DNA of 64,000 bases from Chamaea fasciata (Eukaryota; Chordata; Aves; Passeriformes; Sylviidae): NCBI GenBank assembly GCA_029207755.1, contig JARCOQ010000002.1, forward strand, positions 84,408,087-84,472,086, in the 5' to 3' direction. Shown here piece after piece: positions 24,401-36,400 of the stretch. Every line of letters begins with the position of its first letter. Position 1 is the stretch's first letter. The notes below the pieces were generated by a model. The model had not been told where the DNA came from and ran no database searches. It saw only the letters and a program-made list of their open reading frames with translations. The translations under genes and the position numbers were made by a program.

Positions 24401-27400
24401 TTTTGACCTGCTGTGTTTTGTTCTGTTTTTAAATTTTCTGTAGTGTTCATCAAAGTGGAAAAAAGGATGGACTGTTCAAAGAGAATCTTTTGTTACGTGG
24501 ATGTACCATTAGAAACACAGAAGAAGTTGCAGGAATAGTAATCTACGCAGGTAAGAGCTAGCTGTTTTTCTGTCTTATGGGGCATACCACCTTTTTGTAC
24601 TTTTCTCAAAATAATAGCAGAGTTCCATATGACATATTTGGTGCAATTCTTTCTGCAGGGCATGAGACCAAAGCTTTGTTAAATAATAATGGACCCCGTT
24701 ACAAGCGCAGTAAGCTTGAAAGACAGATGAATGCTGATGTCCTTTGGTGTGTCCTCATACTCCTAATCATGTGTTTGTTTTCTGCCATTGGTAAGTGCTC
24801 TTTACTAATAGAAACTTAAGTATTACACTGCCATGGGATTCACGCACTTAACTTCATCAAAAACATATGTCTGCCAAAATATAAAATGCATGAAGCTGTC
24901 TCCATACTTACTTTTCTCAAAAATCAAAATGTCTTGATGTGCAAGCTGATCTAAAAACCTTCTTAATCTCAAATATATGCTATTAGTACCAGAGATTTGA
25001 AGGCTTAGTTTATACTACCCTTGATAGCATCCAAAAATATCAGGCCCAAAAAAGCCCCCAGTTTATATGTAGTCCCCCAAAATTACAGGTAGAGTGTAAC
25101 ATGTTGTTAATGAGTTGGTAGAGTAGTTTATGAGCAGAGAATAAACATAATCAGCACAGTGGTATTCCCCAGTCCTACTTATTAAATTGAAGGCACAGTG
25201 CACAACATGGACTCTCTGTCCCTAAGGCTGCAGCTAAAACGTAGAAGAAATAAGCAAAAGTCTGCATAAATCCAAGCAGAATGCTCTCTAGACTTCTGGG
25301 AGTCTTTAAGGAAATGCTGCATTTCAGGTTATGTCTCTTCAGGCCTTTTTTCTGCTCATTTGTGAGAAAGAATTGAGTTTTACATTTGGCACCAAGAATG
25401 ATTTTTTTATATATGGCATGTGAATTCCATATCCTTAATATTTGTGCATTCTGTAATGTTTGCATGTGAGTCATATGGCATAAACGCCAGAATGTTTCTT
25501 AACAACCGTGGTGTAGTTTAATAACAATGTTATGCCACGTTAATACATCTCTGTGTGCCTTTTCCCAGGTATTCTTAAATGCTTAAAGATGAGTATTTCC
25601 AGCTGTGAATCAGCCACCTTATTTGTTTCCACTGAGTTCATCACACGCTTTCGTAGTGTTTCAGTGTTGGGCAGCCTAGTCCTCAGGGCTGAAGTGTCGT
25701 GGTGAGGCTTCATAGCAGGGAGCTACTGCCTGCAGCCATCCCCTCTGCCACTGCCTCCACGATGTCCCCAGAGCAGCAGCAGCAGCAGCGGGGTGTGCCC
25801 TGTGAATGGCTTCAAGGTAGCTGGGGCTTTCCCGAGGTGGGAACTTGAACGGAAGGAGGTGGCACTCAGTAGGGGACGGGTGCGCCTTCCCTTCTGTCCC
25901 GTCTGCTACAAGGCTGGAAGCTGCCAGCAGAGGGCCGGAGCAAACTGCTCGAAGTGCCGACAGCCACAAACAGCTGGAAAGAAATTTCCTCGTGCCCTCT
26001 GAGTTGCCTGGTGCTCTGTAGAATTCAGGCCATTTTTACACCTTCTATCAATGAAGTATAACTGTAAATATGACACTTAATTCTTTTGTAAGTCTAAGGG
26101 TATTTATAAAACAAACCTTCACGTAGGTCATTCTCAGTGTGGAGCTTTCTGGTTTTGCTCCCAAGAATAAAGATACGTGCATGAATAAAGACATCACGCG
26201 TGTGATCTCATAGTGGTAGTATAGGGACAAAATAATGTGCTCACTTATGTGTTTTTATTGCTGGGTTTATGTATCAAGATGTAAATGATCTTGCCAAAGG
26301 TGGTTTAAGAAGATTACTTTTAAAGTGGACCTTTGTCCTTTTTTTCTTACTTCCAACATATAGTGATAGTTTGAATGCTTTTTGTTGTGGAAAAATTCTT
26401 CCTTGTTTTTTATGCCTTAAAAACATCAGGCATACCATTTTAGGGATTTTAGGGCTTTAAATCTTAATGCTGTACTTAAAAAGGCAACATTCTGTCTCTT
26501 TAGCAAGAATGTTATTTTCCCAAAACAATAACAATCTTATCTTTATTTAGTTATCAGCACAATGATTAAAATCAATTTTTTTGAGCAAGACCTAGGATTT
26601 CTTTTGTTCTTCATTCCTCAGCTTCCATGCTGTTGACTCCATTGATACTGTTGTTTTATTAGTTCTGTGCATGTGGTGGATATAATTCACACCGTAAAAT
26701 TAAAGTCTCTTCTAAAGCTAGTTTACTGATAGCTGACCTGACTGGTGGTATATCTAGTACAGTCAGTGGAGTTTTTTCATTTTTACACAGAGCATATCAT
26801 TGAAATTACTCCTTTTCTGAAGACGTGTAGTTTTCCTTTGGTGTTTACAGAAACAGTCTAAACTACTGATTTAGACTAGCCAGCTCACTTTATTTAGATA
26901 AAGTTACGTGAAATGAGTCTTGCATGGCTTAAGGACAGCCAAAGCCCTTCTCAGACCCCAAATCCCAAGGCAGAAAAAACCATGGGTTTGGGGCATTTTT
27001 CAGAAGTCATGCAGAATATTTGAAAACAAATACCAATTTCCCACATAACTCTTAAGAAGAAAAGTCATACCATAAGCATTTTTCCTTGGAGTTAATTTGC
27101 TTTTTTTTCTCTCTTCCAATTCTTCTTCAGGTCATGGTCTATGGGTATGGCAGTATGGTGAGAAGAAGAAACCAATTTTTGATGTTCCAGGGCCAGATGG
27201 CAAATATTTGTCACCTGTTTTAGCTTCAGTGTATTTATTTCTGACGGTGATCATAGTGTTCCAGGTAATCAAGCTGTACATGCTGTCACCTCTGTTCCTA
27301 GTTGGCTGCAATAAAGTTATAAATGTGTGATATGTGTAGAACTCGTTTTACTCGTTTAAGGCATGTAAGAAGCAAATCAAGCATTAAGAAGATCATAGAG

Positions 27401-30400
27401 GGCTGTAATCAGTATCACAGGGTCTATTTGGAGGCCTGTCACTAGTGATGTCCCCCAAGTTTCAATACTGGGCCCAGTGTTGTTTAACTTTTTCACCAAT
27501 AACTTGTATGAAGGGGCAGATGCCTCCTCAGCAAGTTCACTGACACCAAGCTGGGAGGAGTGGCCACTACCCCAGAGAGCTGTGCAGCCCTTCAGAAGAA
27601 CCTTGGCAGGTTGGAGAGATTCTCAGAGGAGGACTGCCTGAAATTCCACAAAGGCAAGTGCAGGGTCCTGCACTTGGGGAGGAGCAACCCCATGAACCAG
27701 AAAACAAGCTTTACTGTTCCTGTCTACCCACTGTGGAACAAAACCTGAAAGACTGGGGATACCACTTTGGGTATAGTGTTCTGGTATGAAAATTAATTTT
27801 AGACTTTTTAATGGCTTTTCAGATACATTCCTCTTAGCAAAACCGTATGTCAGCCAGGTGACAAACTCTGTTAAAAGTTTCTTGGTCCTAGGGAGAAATA
27901 TCTTGAATGGTGAAGGTGGTCAAGTTCAGAGAAGTAAAAGAACCTCATGTCACTGAGATACATCGAAGTTTGCCTAGTGGGACACTGGAGGAGGTTGCTT
28001 TACTGGAGGCAGCAACTTGTTTATAAGAGGGAATGAAAAACACTGTAAAAATAATTTTTACCCTGAGGGATTTGGTCACTATATTGGTTAAGTAAATTCA
28101 CCACAGAATTCTTTAAACACCTACATTTCACTGTAGTTTTTGTTTAAATGACCACATTTACCACTTACAGACATGCTAAAATTTCTCCCCGTATCTAATT
28201 GAGAAAACTAAACAATGCATGCAGTCAGGGATTTCTATCCTGAAAAAAAATCTGCAGAGAAAAACTCAGGTACAAATTAGGTATTTTATGTAGTTTTGAC
28301 AATCTTCAAGAAACAGTTGAAAGTCTTTTCATGTCTCCTTCTTCAGCACTTACAAAATGTTATCTTCATTTAAATAATTTGCAGTACAAAAGCCAAGGCC
28401 AAAGATACCGTTCCTATGGAGAGATTAACATTTCTCATTTTGTTTCCTGTATTCCTGCAAAGAGAATTTGTAAACAGTCTGTTATTTATGCAGTAGGAAT
28501 TTATTCAATCCTTTCACATCTACAGTATTCTGATTGTATGGTCTGGTTTGCGTTGGGACTTTTTTCTCTTTTCCTTCTGCAGCTAGTTTAAAGCTCCGCG
28601 TATTAGCCTAAGAAATATTTTCTTCTGTCCATGTTTTGATAATCAGTTTTCTAGACGTAATAATGCATTCCAGCTCTGCAATTCACCATAGGTTTTCCTC
28701 ATCTAACACAGTAAATAAACTCTTTAAACACGATAATAACTTTAGAGTAAATGTTTAAAGTACATAACCCCTTTATGTTCCAGTCCAGTACCAAGTTAAC
28801 TAACTTTAATGATTCATTGTGTTCTTGCTTCTGTTTTGTCCTAATTTTCTTTCTTTTTGTGTATTCTAGGTTCTGATTCCAATTTCTTTGTATGTATCTA
28901 TTGAAATAGTTAAAATCTGCCAAGTGTACTTCATTCATCAAGATAAAGATTTATATGATGAAGAAACAGACTCTCAACTGCAGTGCCGTGCTTTAAATAT
29001 CACAGAAGACTTGGGTCAAGTGCAGTTTATCTTTTCAGACAAGACTGGGACACTTACTGAAAACAAGATGGTTTTCCGAAGATGTACTGTTTCTGGAATA
29101 GAGTATTCCCATGATGATAACGGTGAGCTCATGGTCACGTTTTCTATCTAACAGTTGTACTTTGGGCAAACTGAAGTAGTCATAAAAGTTGCTGTAATCT
29201 TAAATCAAAAAGCAAAACAAAAGAAATTTAACAACTGTTTTCAGTTGAGTATAATTCAATGGCTGTGTTCAGCTAGCAATGACAATCTTACCAGATTGTT
29301 CTGTAATATCTACAATATGGTGTCAAGACATTCAAAGCTTTTGGCTTTTGCTCCTGATGTAATAAAGCAATTGAGCGCATGGCTGATGTAAGAAAATTGA
29401 ATGGTGCTGCTGGTCTCACACTTGTTTGGTGTGTTTGAAGTATACAATGTAAAATAACGCTTTTAAGCATACAGCCAGATTTGTGTCTGATTGAATACCT
29501 GCAATGAGATTATCCTTTTGGAGTGAGAAATAAATGCAGACAAAGATGCCAGTTTTCACATTAACAAGAAACATAATCTGATAGAATTGTGTATTTTATG
29601 TTACCTTTGTTAGATTCTTTGCAGTGCTCCTGTGTGAAAAGTGTCTGTGTCAGGTACATCTGCTCTATGAACACTGCAGTTGAGAGAATATTCACAAGTA
29701 TCAGCCTCCTAAAACAGTAAAAAAAAAATACTGTTTCTCACAAGGCAGTGTGAGAGTTGTCATCCCTGTGTTACTTTTTCATGCTTTTAAAATTATGAAG
29801 TGATTTCCTATTTCATGATGTCTGTAGTTTGTGTTATTTTTCTCTAACATATTATTGTTACCAGTATTTTTTGAAAGAACAGATCTTAACTCTTCAAATC
29901 ATACTCTGTATGCAGGAAAATACTGATAACCACAGTATTCCCGTTTGCAAAAAATCAGTTTCTTATTCTACACAACACATAAAGATCTCTGATTAGGAAG
30001 TTTTCTCAAAGAACACTACAGAATTTCAGCTTTCAAATAAGATACAGAATAAGATAAGGAATCAAAATAGACTGGGAACTCCAATGCATGCTTTAGAAAG
30101 ATGACAAGATCTTAAATCGGAAAGATACTTTGAAGTAGTGGGTTGTTCTTTTTTTTCTCCTCCTTTAAAGTAGTACTGAGACCTTAAATTTAACGCACTC
30201 TTTTTCAAGAAACTGGATCTTTGGGTAGTGTTGTAAGTGTTATGGAAAGGACTTAGGGAGAGCCTGTGACTTCCTACCTCTGTACAGTAGGTAAGAAAGA
30301 GAAAAGAATTAGAACTTAGAGTATGTTGTTGGAATCCTAAAACTGCTTCTGACACCCTGATTATTTATTCCTTTTGCTTCTTGTCTGCCATTTATTGTTT

Positions 30401-33400
30401 GCTTGTTTATACTAATTTCAGATTGTATTCTGTTCCTCACAAGAATGATGTTATTGCCAATTAAAATAATGCAGAAAAGGTGTTTTTATGAAGTTGGTAT
30501 CATCAGATGATATGTTGGCTGAACACAGACCCCTGAGTTTGGTGTTGAATGTTCAGATATTTTTTCTTAAGATGTAGTGAATTTAACAGAAATCTAAGTT
30601 TGTGCACACTTTCCTCTTATGATTTCATAATGCAATATAAAAGTTAATGAAAACAGAGTGAATGTCACTACAAACAAGAGTGTCAGATACATAAACTGAT
30701 TGATTTTTTCTGTCATTCTTTTCACCTATGGCTTTGTTTGGGCTTCACTGTAACTCCAGACAGTATAAAATTTCTGACAAATATAGTTTTTAAACTGACA
30801 CAGAATATTTACACAGCATTTTATTCTTTTGTTTTTGTTTTTGTTTTGTTTTTTTCCCTGTAGGGAAAATAGATCTTTCCCTATAATTCTCTGTATAAAT
30901 TGTGATAATTTCTATTTACTTTGTTCTTTAGAATCAGAATAAACAACACAATAAATACTATTTTTCATTTAAGTATTTTGTTAGCTCTGCTGTGCAGTTT
31001 GATTTTATAACCATCTGTTATCTTTTCTGCTTCTGAAGCCTTCTTGTTTAGATATGATAAAATGTCTATCACAGCTCTTTCTGGTTTTAGTGTGTACATC
31101 AACAACATTTCATTGCTGTGTGCTTACTTGCAAAGGATTTGTCAGCCACTTTTCTATGTCTTATACCAGAGTATCTGAATTTCCTGCATATGTTATAACT
31201 GATGCCATCTTGCTCTGCATATCAGGTTTAGTTGAAGATTTCATGAAATAGAAAATTCTAAAATCTTTCACTTAGGGGGTGATCTGAGTCTGCCATATAT
31301 GCTGGAAAATCAAGTCAAACGCTTTTGCCTTTTTTGATCTCTTTGAAAGATGACACTGTATCTTCACATATCCAAGTATTTTTTTCATACCTAATGGAAT
31401 CAAACTTTGAGTCGCAGTTTATACGAGGAAATTAATTTAAAATTATTGTACATGGGTCATGATGCAAAAGCTGTTGATAACAGGTCATTTTCCACTGTAA
31501 ACATAGATGTCTAAGGATGGAAATGACCTTTCTCTGAGCTCTTTAACTTAAGTATGTTATTCTGCTGTGGTGGGGTAGCAGTACCTGTCGTTCCAGTTGC
31601 TTGACCTTGCTCATAAGATCCTGTCTTCAGTTTTGGATAGCCATACAAAACTTTTAACTATTTGCCTCAAGTTTATTATGCCAGATGTTTGCCTCAGGCA
31701 TAAATTTTAGGAGAGAAATTTCAGTTATAACAGAACCATTCAGCCATATCCAAGAATAAGGCTAAGATGTAGCAGACTTTTTTTCCCATGGCAAGATTTT
31801 CTGGCAAGTTTTCCACTGCAGTCAGTTGGAGGCCCTGTATTCTTGGGCTAAGCCATGCAGACACACAGAGCAGGAGAGTTATGTCTACACTGGCAAATTG
31901 AGGTCTGAAATTTCCTAACATCTGAACTTTTATTTTCTTTTAAAGCATTTTTTTCTGCATAATTTAGGACTACTGCATATCTGTTAATTATTCAACCAAC
32001 AGATTGTGAATAGCCATCATAAATTTTCTCTATGTTGCTTTGTAAGCTCTTCTCCCTAAAATTTTTTTCGGAGTTATAGGAAATTATCCCATTCTTTTCT
32101 GTTCTTCTGAGATTGTTACTGTACTGCATTTGACATTGTTGTATCTTAGTCCCTTGCACTCAGGGAGTGCATTAAGCAATGCACATGAGTTCCCTGGTAT
32201 GTAGATTGGTCTCTCCCCTTCTTCCTCTCCCTATAATGCAGTGCACAATTTTGGGGGATTGTGAGCTACTTTGAAGGTGTATGCTACGTTGTGTTCAGTT
32301 TAGCGTATTTTAGGCCACAGGTCTTTTTCTTGAGTGGTGGAAGTATCCTTTTTTTCCTTGGAAATTCATACCACAAAGCTGTATAAATTCCCCTGTGAAA
32401 GGTGAGCTTTATGGTTATGAAGGAGAGTTCTGTTTTACATCAGACAAGGATGTGTTAATTATGATTTTCATCACAGAGTTTTATGCAGACCTTCTGCAGG
32501 GTTGAAGCTTTACATGCTTTAACATAAAAACTGAAACTCTGAGCAAGACTTAATCCGTTTTTAGGTATGGGAAACAAGTTTTCATGAATGTTCTGGAGAA
32601 ATCGTTTTCCTCCAGAATTCTCTGTAAGCTCTAAGTTTTTTATGATGTGGATGGCACTTTGCCCAGGAGTATTGCATTCTTTTAGTCTAGACAAGAGGTG
32701 ACAAAAACATGAATAATAGAGGGCACTAAATCGCACAAGTGTGGGACAGAATCCGCTGGAGGTAGTACAGAGTATTACTCATGAGTACTGCTATGCAAAA
32801 GCCTTGCACTGAAGAGCAGTCCAGGAATGTAGGGGAAATTTTGAGCCTATTTAATACTAGTTCCATGATGGAAGCACTACGAAATACTCATCACTGTTGA
32901 GGTCACAGTATTTTGGTGATGGATTATGCACTGATTTGAATCAAAACTATGTGAGTTTGCACTGCACATTTGGATCCTGTGGAGACTGTATTGACAAGGA
33001 TCAGATACTAGTTACCTAATTGCTGATATTTGCATGTAGGATAGTAATCTGGTAAGTTTACAGTTACTGGAGAAAATTAAACATTTTTGGGATGTAGTTT
33101 ATAAGATTTTTTTAGACATCTGTGATGGTTCTTTAATAAGTGCCTATTTCTCTGTCGTGTAGAATTCTCTGTACAGACAAAAAAGAATTCCCACCTCACA
33201 TCTGTATGACTGTTATCTTCTCCAAAGGCTCTTCCTGACCGGCAGAGTGTTATTTCAGGAGTAGGATATGTCATGGACCACTCCATGTAGAAAAATTATT
33301 GTCCTGTTCATAAATGTCCTGGATATTTACAGAATACTCCTTTGCACTATACTCTGGTTAAATCCCAGAATTATTCTTCTAATCAATACTACCTTCTAGC

Positions 33401-36400
33401 CCAAAGAATGTTAGCACAAAAAAGAAGAAATAATTTATTGTTTCCCTATATATTAAATCACATGGCCATATCAGCACTCTTCCATGCAGGCTAGGAGACA
33501 GCTTCTAACAATTCTTAGATTAGCCATGCCCCAAGTCTGCCTGCTAATCCCAGAGACAGTAGGTGCCCAAAAGCCAACTGTGCTTCTGAAAGTCCGTACA
33601 TGATTTAGCTACAACCAGATGGTCTTGGCCTGACATTTATCGTAGTTGTTTTCCAAATGCTGCATTAATCACCCTCTTGCCTATGGGATGTGATCTCTGT
33701 TTTTCTAGTTTTAGCTACCCATTGTATGAAGCTGTTGACAAAACATGAATTGAATCTCCATGAATACCACCACTCAAGTCTGAAAAATCTCAGTTTTTCA
33801 TTCTTTGAATTCCTTCCCCTTCCTTCCAATGACTGAAAAAAACTATAGACAACATAAGAATAAGAGAAATTTATGGAAGTGAAGGTAGATGATAAAAACC
33901 TCAGTAATTTTCTTTTGTTTAACGAAGTTTCTTGAATCTGGGAAAGAATGGGTTTCTTTATGCCGTCCAGTTTTTCTTGATGAAGGTTGGCTAGCAGCTG
34001 ATTTTCACAGGAAAATACGTAATGAAAAAAAAAAAATTTCCTGGCTTGGGGGGCTTCTTTGTAGTGGAATTTTCTTACTCTTTTTGTGCGTAATCATGAG
34101 AACATAGCCTGAATAGTCCAGCCATATTAGCGAATTTTTTTTTTTTAAGGCATAGAAATCAAAAAACCTCTTTCATAAATGCATCAATTGCTTCTAAAGG
34201 GGTATCTCATCTGCCACCTTTAAAATCTGACAAGCTTCAGAAATCAGCACAGTCCATCTAGCCTTTCCTGGAAAGCTGAAAACCTTTAGCAGAACTGGGT
34301 GCTTCAGGCATTCTGTCTAGCTGTTTTGTAGTTTCTCTTTACCTTTCTTACTTCTTTTTGAAAATTTTCAGTTGGTAACTAAGGAGAGAAACAGCATGAG
34401 CAGATGTAGAACTCTGTACATAGGGAGTGCCCCATTTTAAATCCTATAAAAGACAGAATAACTCATACCTAGAGACAAGTAGTAGTTTTCTCTAAGCATA
34501 TACCTACACCTACAATTTCTCTGAAAAATCTCAAGAAAAAAGGAATCTTTTCTGAGTAGAGAGTTCTTAATGAAGGACTTAAGGTTATTAAGCACCTGGG
34601 GATGCCAGGAGGTTAGAGGAAGGGAAATCTCGGTGTTTTCTTATCTCAAGACTGGCTCTTATGGGCAAGTTCTTGCAAAGTAAATTAAGACTATGTCAGC
34701 ACACTTGTACAAATTTATAGCATTCTAGCTGCTTGACTGAATCTTTATGTAGACACTGGAGTGCACTTCAAAGTGAAATAAACTTGCACTTAAAAATAAT
34801 AAGGAAATAAGGTGGTGTGATGGTGTAAGTGCTGCACATCTAGATTTACTTTGTGACAGTTCAGAAGCAGCCTTATTGAATGGTTTGATGCAAAATGGAA
34901 TTTTTCCATGGTGAAATAGTGCACACTGACAGCTTAAGTATTCTGGTTTAGGGGGTCTGCAGTGTTATGCTGCTTGAAGGGAAATTCTTTACAGGTTCCT
35001 AATCCCACATTTTAAGTTAGTGGAACATCTGGGTGTGTGGCAGCAGTGTCTCTGTCAGCCTGCAAAATGGACTCCTTGTCATAGAACATACATGGCATGG
35101 AAGGTAAAACAGGAAAAAAAAATCAAAATTAAATTAAGGGGTTTTAAAATAAAAGAATTTATCTTCAAGAAGATAAAGAATTTATCTTCTCAGTACTTGG
35201 CAGCTACTATAGGAGTTTTATTTATTAGCTTCCTGCTGTCTTCTGAAAAATAAAAGAGGGTTAATGGAATAAGTATTAATTGTTGTTTCTTCTTTTTGCC
35301 GTAAATATAAAGTGAAGTACAAGATAGTGAAATTTGACTTTCATAAATTGCATTGTTGTGTTACTGAAGTTGTTTGTGTCTTTGCCCTTAATAAGAAACT
35401 GGATTGAAAAAAAGATCAAGGCCATCAATTTTCAGTGCTGAAACTGAAAAGTATCCCACAACAATGCCTTTCAGGTTATAATGTTCACGGGAAAAGGTTC
35501 TCAATTGGAGGGAGCTGAGTGGGTGGAGAGAACAGCATGTTCCCAGAGAAGCACGCACTGCACAGCTGAGGCAATGTGAACCTTAGCCATAGTATAAAGA
35601 TTGAACTGGGTTTCATTATTTCTTTAAACTCCTTAATTCTTGTTGCATAATGTGTAAGACTGCACTTGAGAAAATGTTGAAAGGTGCTCAGGCTTGTTTT
35701 TTGTTGTTGTTGTCAAGTTTCCCTTGGTATAAACTGAAATAACACCATTTTTATCAAAAGAATTGCATTTTATTTGGTTAAATGAGATTCTAGTCTTGTT
35801 CCTACTTTCCCTTTTCCTCCTTTTTCTCAGTGGCAGGGACAATTATATGCATGTGCTACAATAAAACATAATAAAAAATAGGGAGCAAGAGATAGCTATT
35901 ATTACATAGACTAAAAAGAACCATGCTTGTCTGTGTAATGCTAATAAATAAACTGAGTGCTGCATTAGGAAACAGCTTTTGCTATGTTGAATAAACGAAA
36001 TATGTTTAGATGTGATGCAAGAAAGAAGAAAGAACAATGAGGAATCCAGAGATATGGTATGCAGGCATAACTTTTTTGTACATGAAATGCATTCTTTGCT
36101 TAACTGTGGAGTTTTTATACAAGGAATAAAATTGTATTCAGTTCAGGATCTTTGAGGTCTTATAAGTCAAGACATATTTTCAGAGCAGAAGCTTAAAATA
36201 ACTTTGATTATTAAAGAAAATATATCCTTTTAAAAAAAACCTCTGCTTGGAAGAGAGTTGGACCAACTGAGTGGCACATTTTGCAGAGCTGAAGTAAGTA
36301 ATTGTAGCCAATCATTTCCCTCTTAAGGGATGTTACCTGTTATGAGAAGAAGCAACACAGATTTCTGTCAACCTACAATTCAAATGTCCAACATCTGTGG

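Larger units (their letters stand above)
18017..24443 (+). other. ATP10A intron 2 of the window (6.4 kb)
   Basis: An A/T-rich intron. It holds A-runs at 19113-19127 and 20203-20218 and the AATATTAC array (22902-22944). Chance open frames overlap on opposite strands around 20360-20857. No exon, RNA gene or recognisable transposon was found. Confidence 0.8.

Noticed and set aside
24551..24658. Intron 3 as retained coding sequence, since 108 is divisible by three
   Set aside because: Reading on from exon 3 meets a TAG at the fourth codon.
27560..27748. 62-codon open frame resembling part of a reverse transcriptase
   Set aside because: Remnant of the second CR1; too short and broken to be functional.
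29155..29470. Open frames just after exon 6
   Set aside because: They lie beyond a clear donor site and carry no P4 homology.
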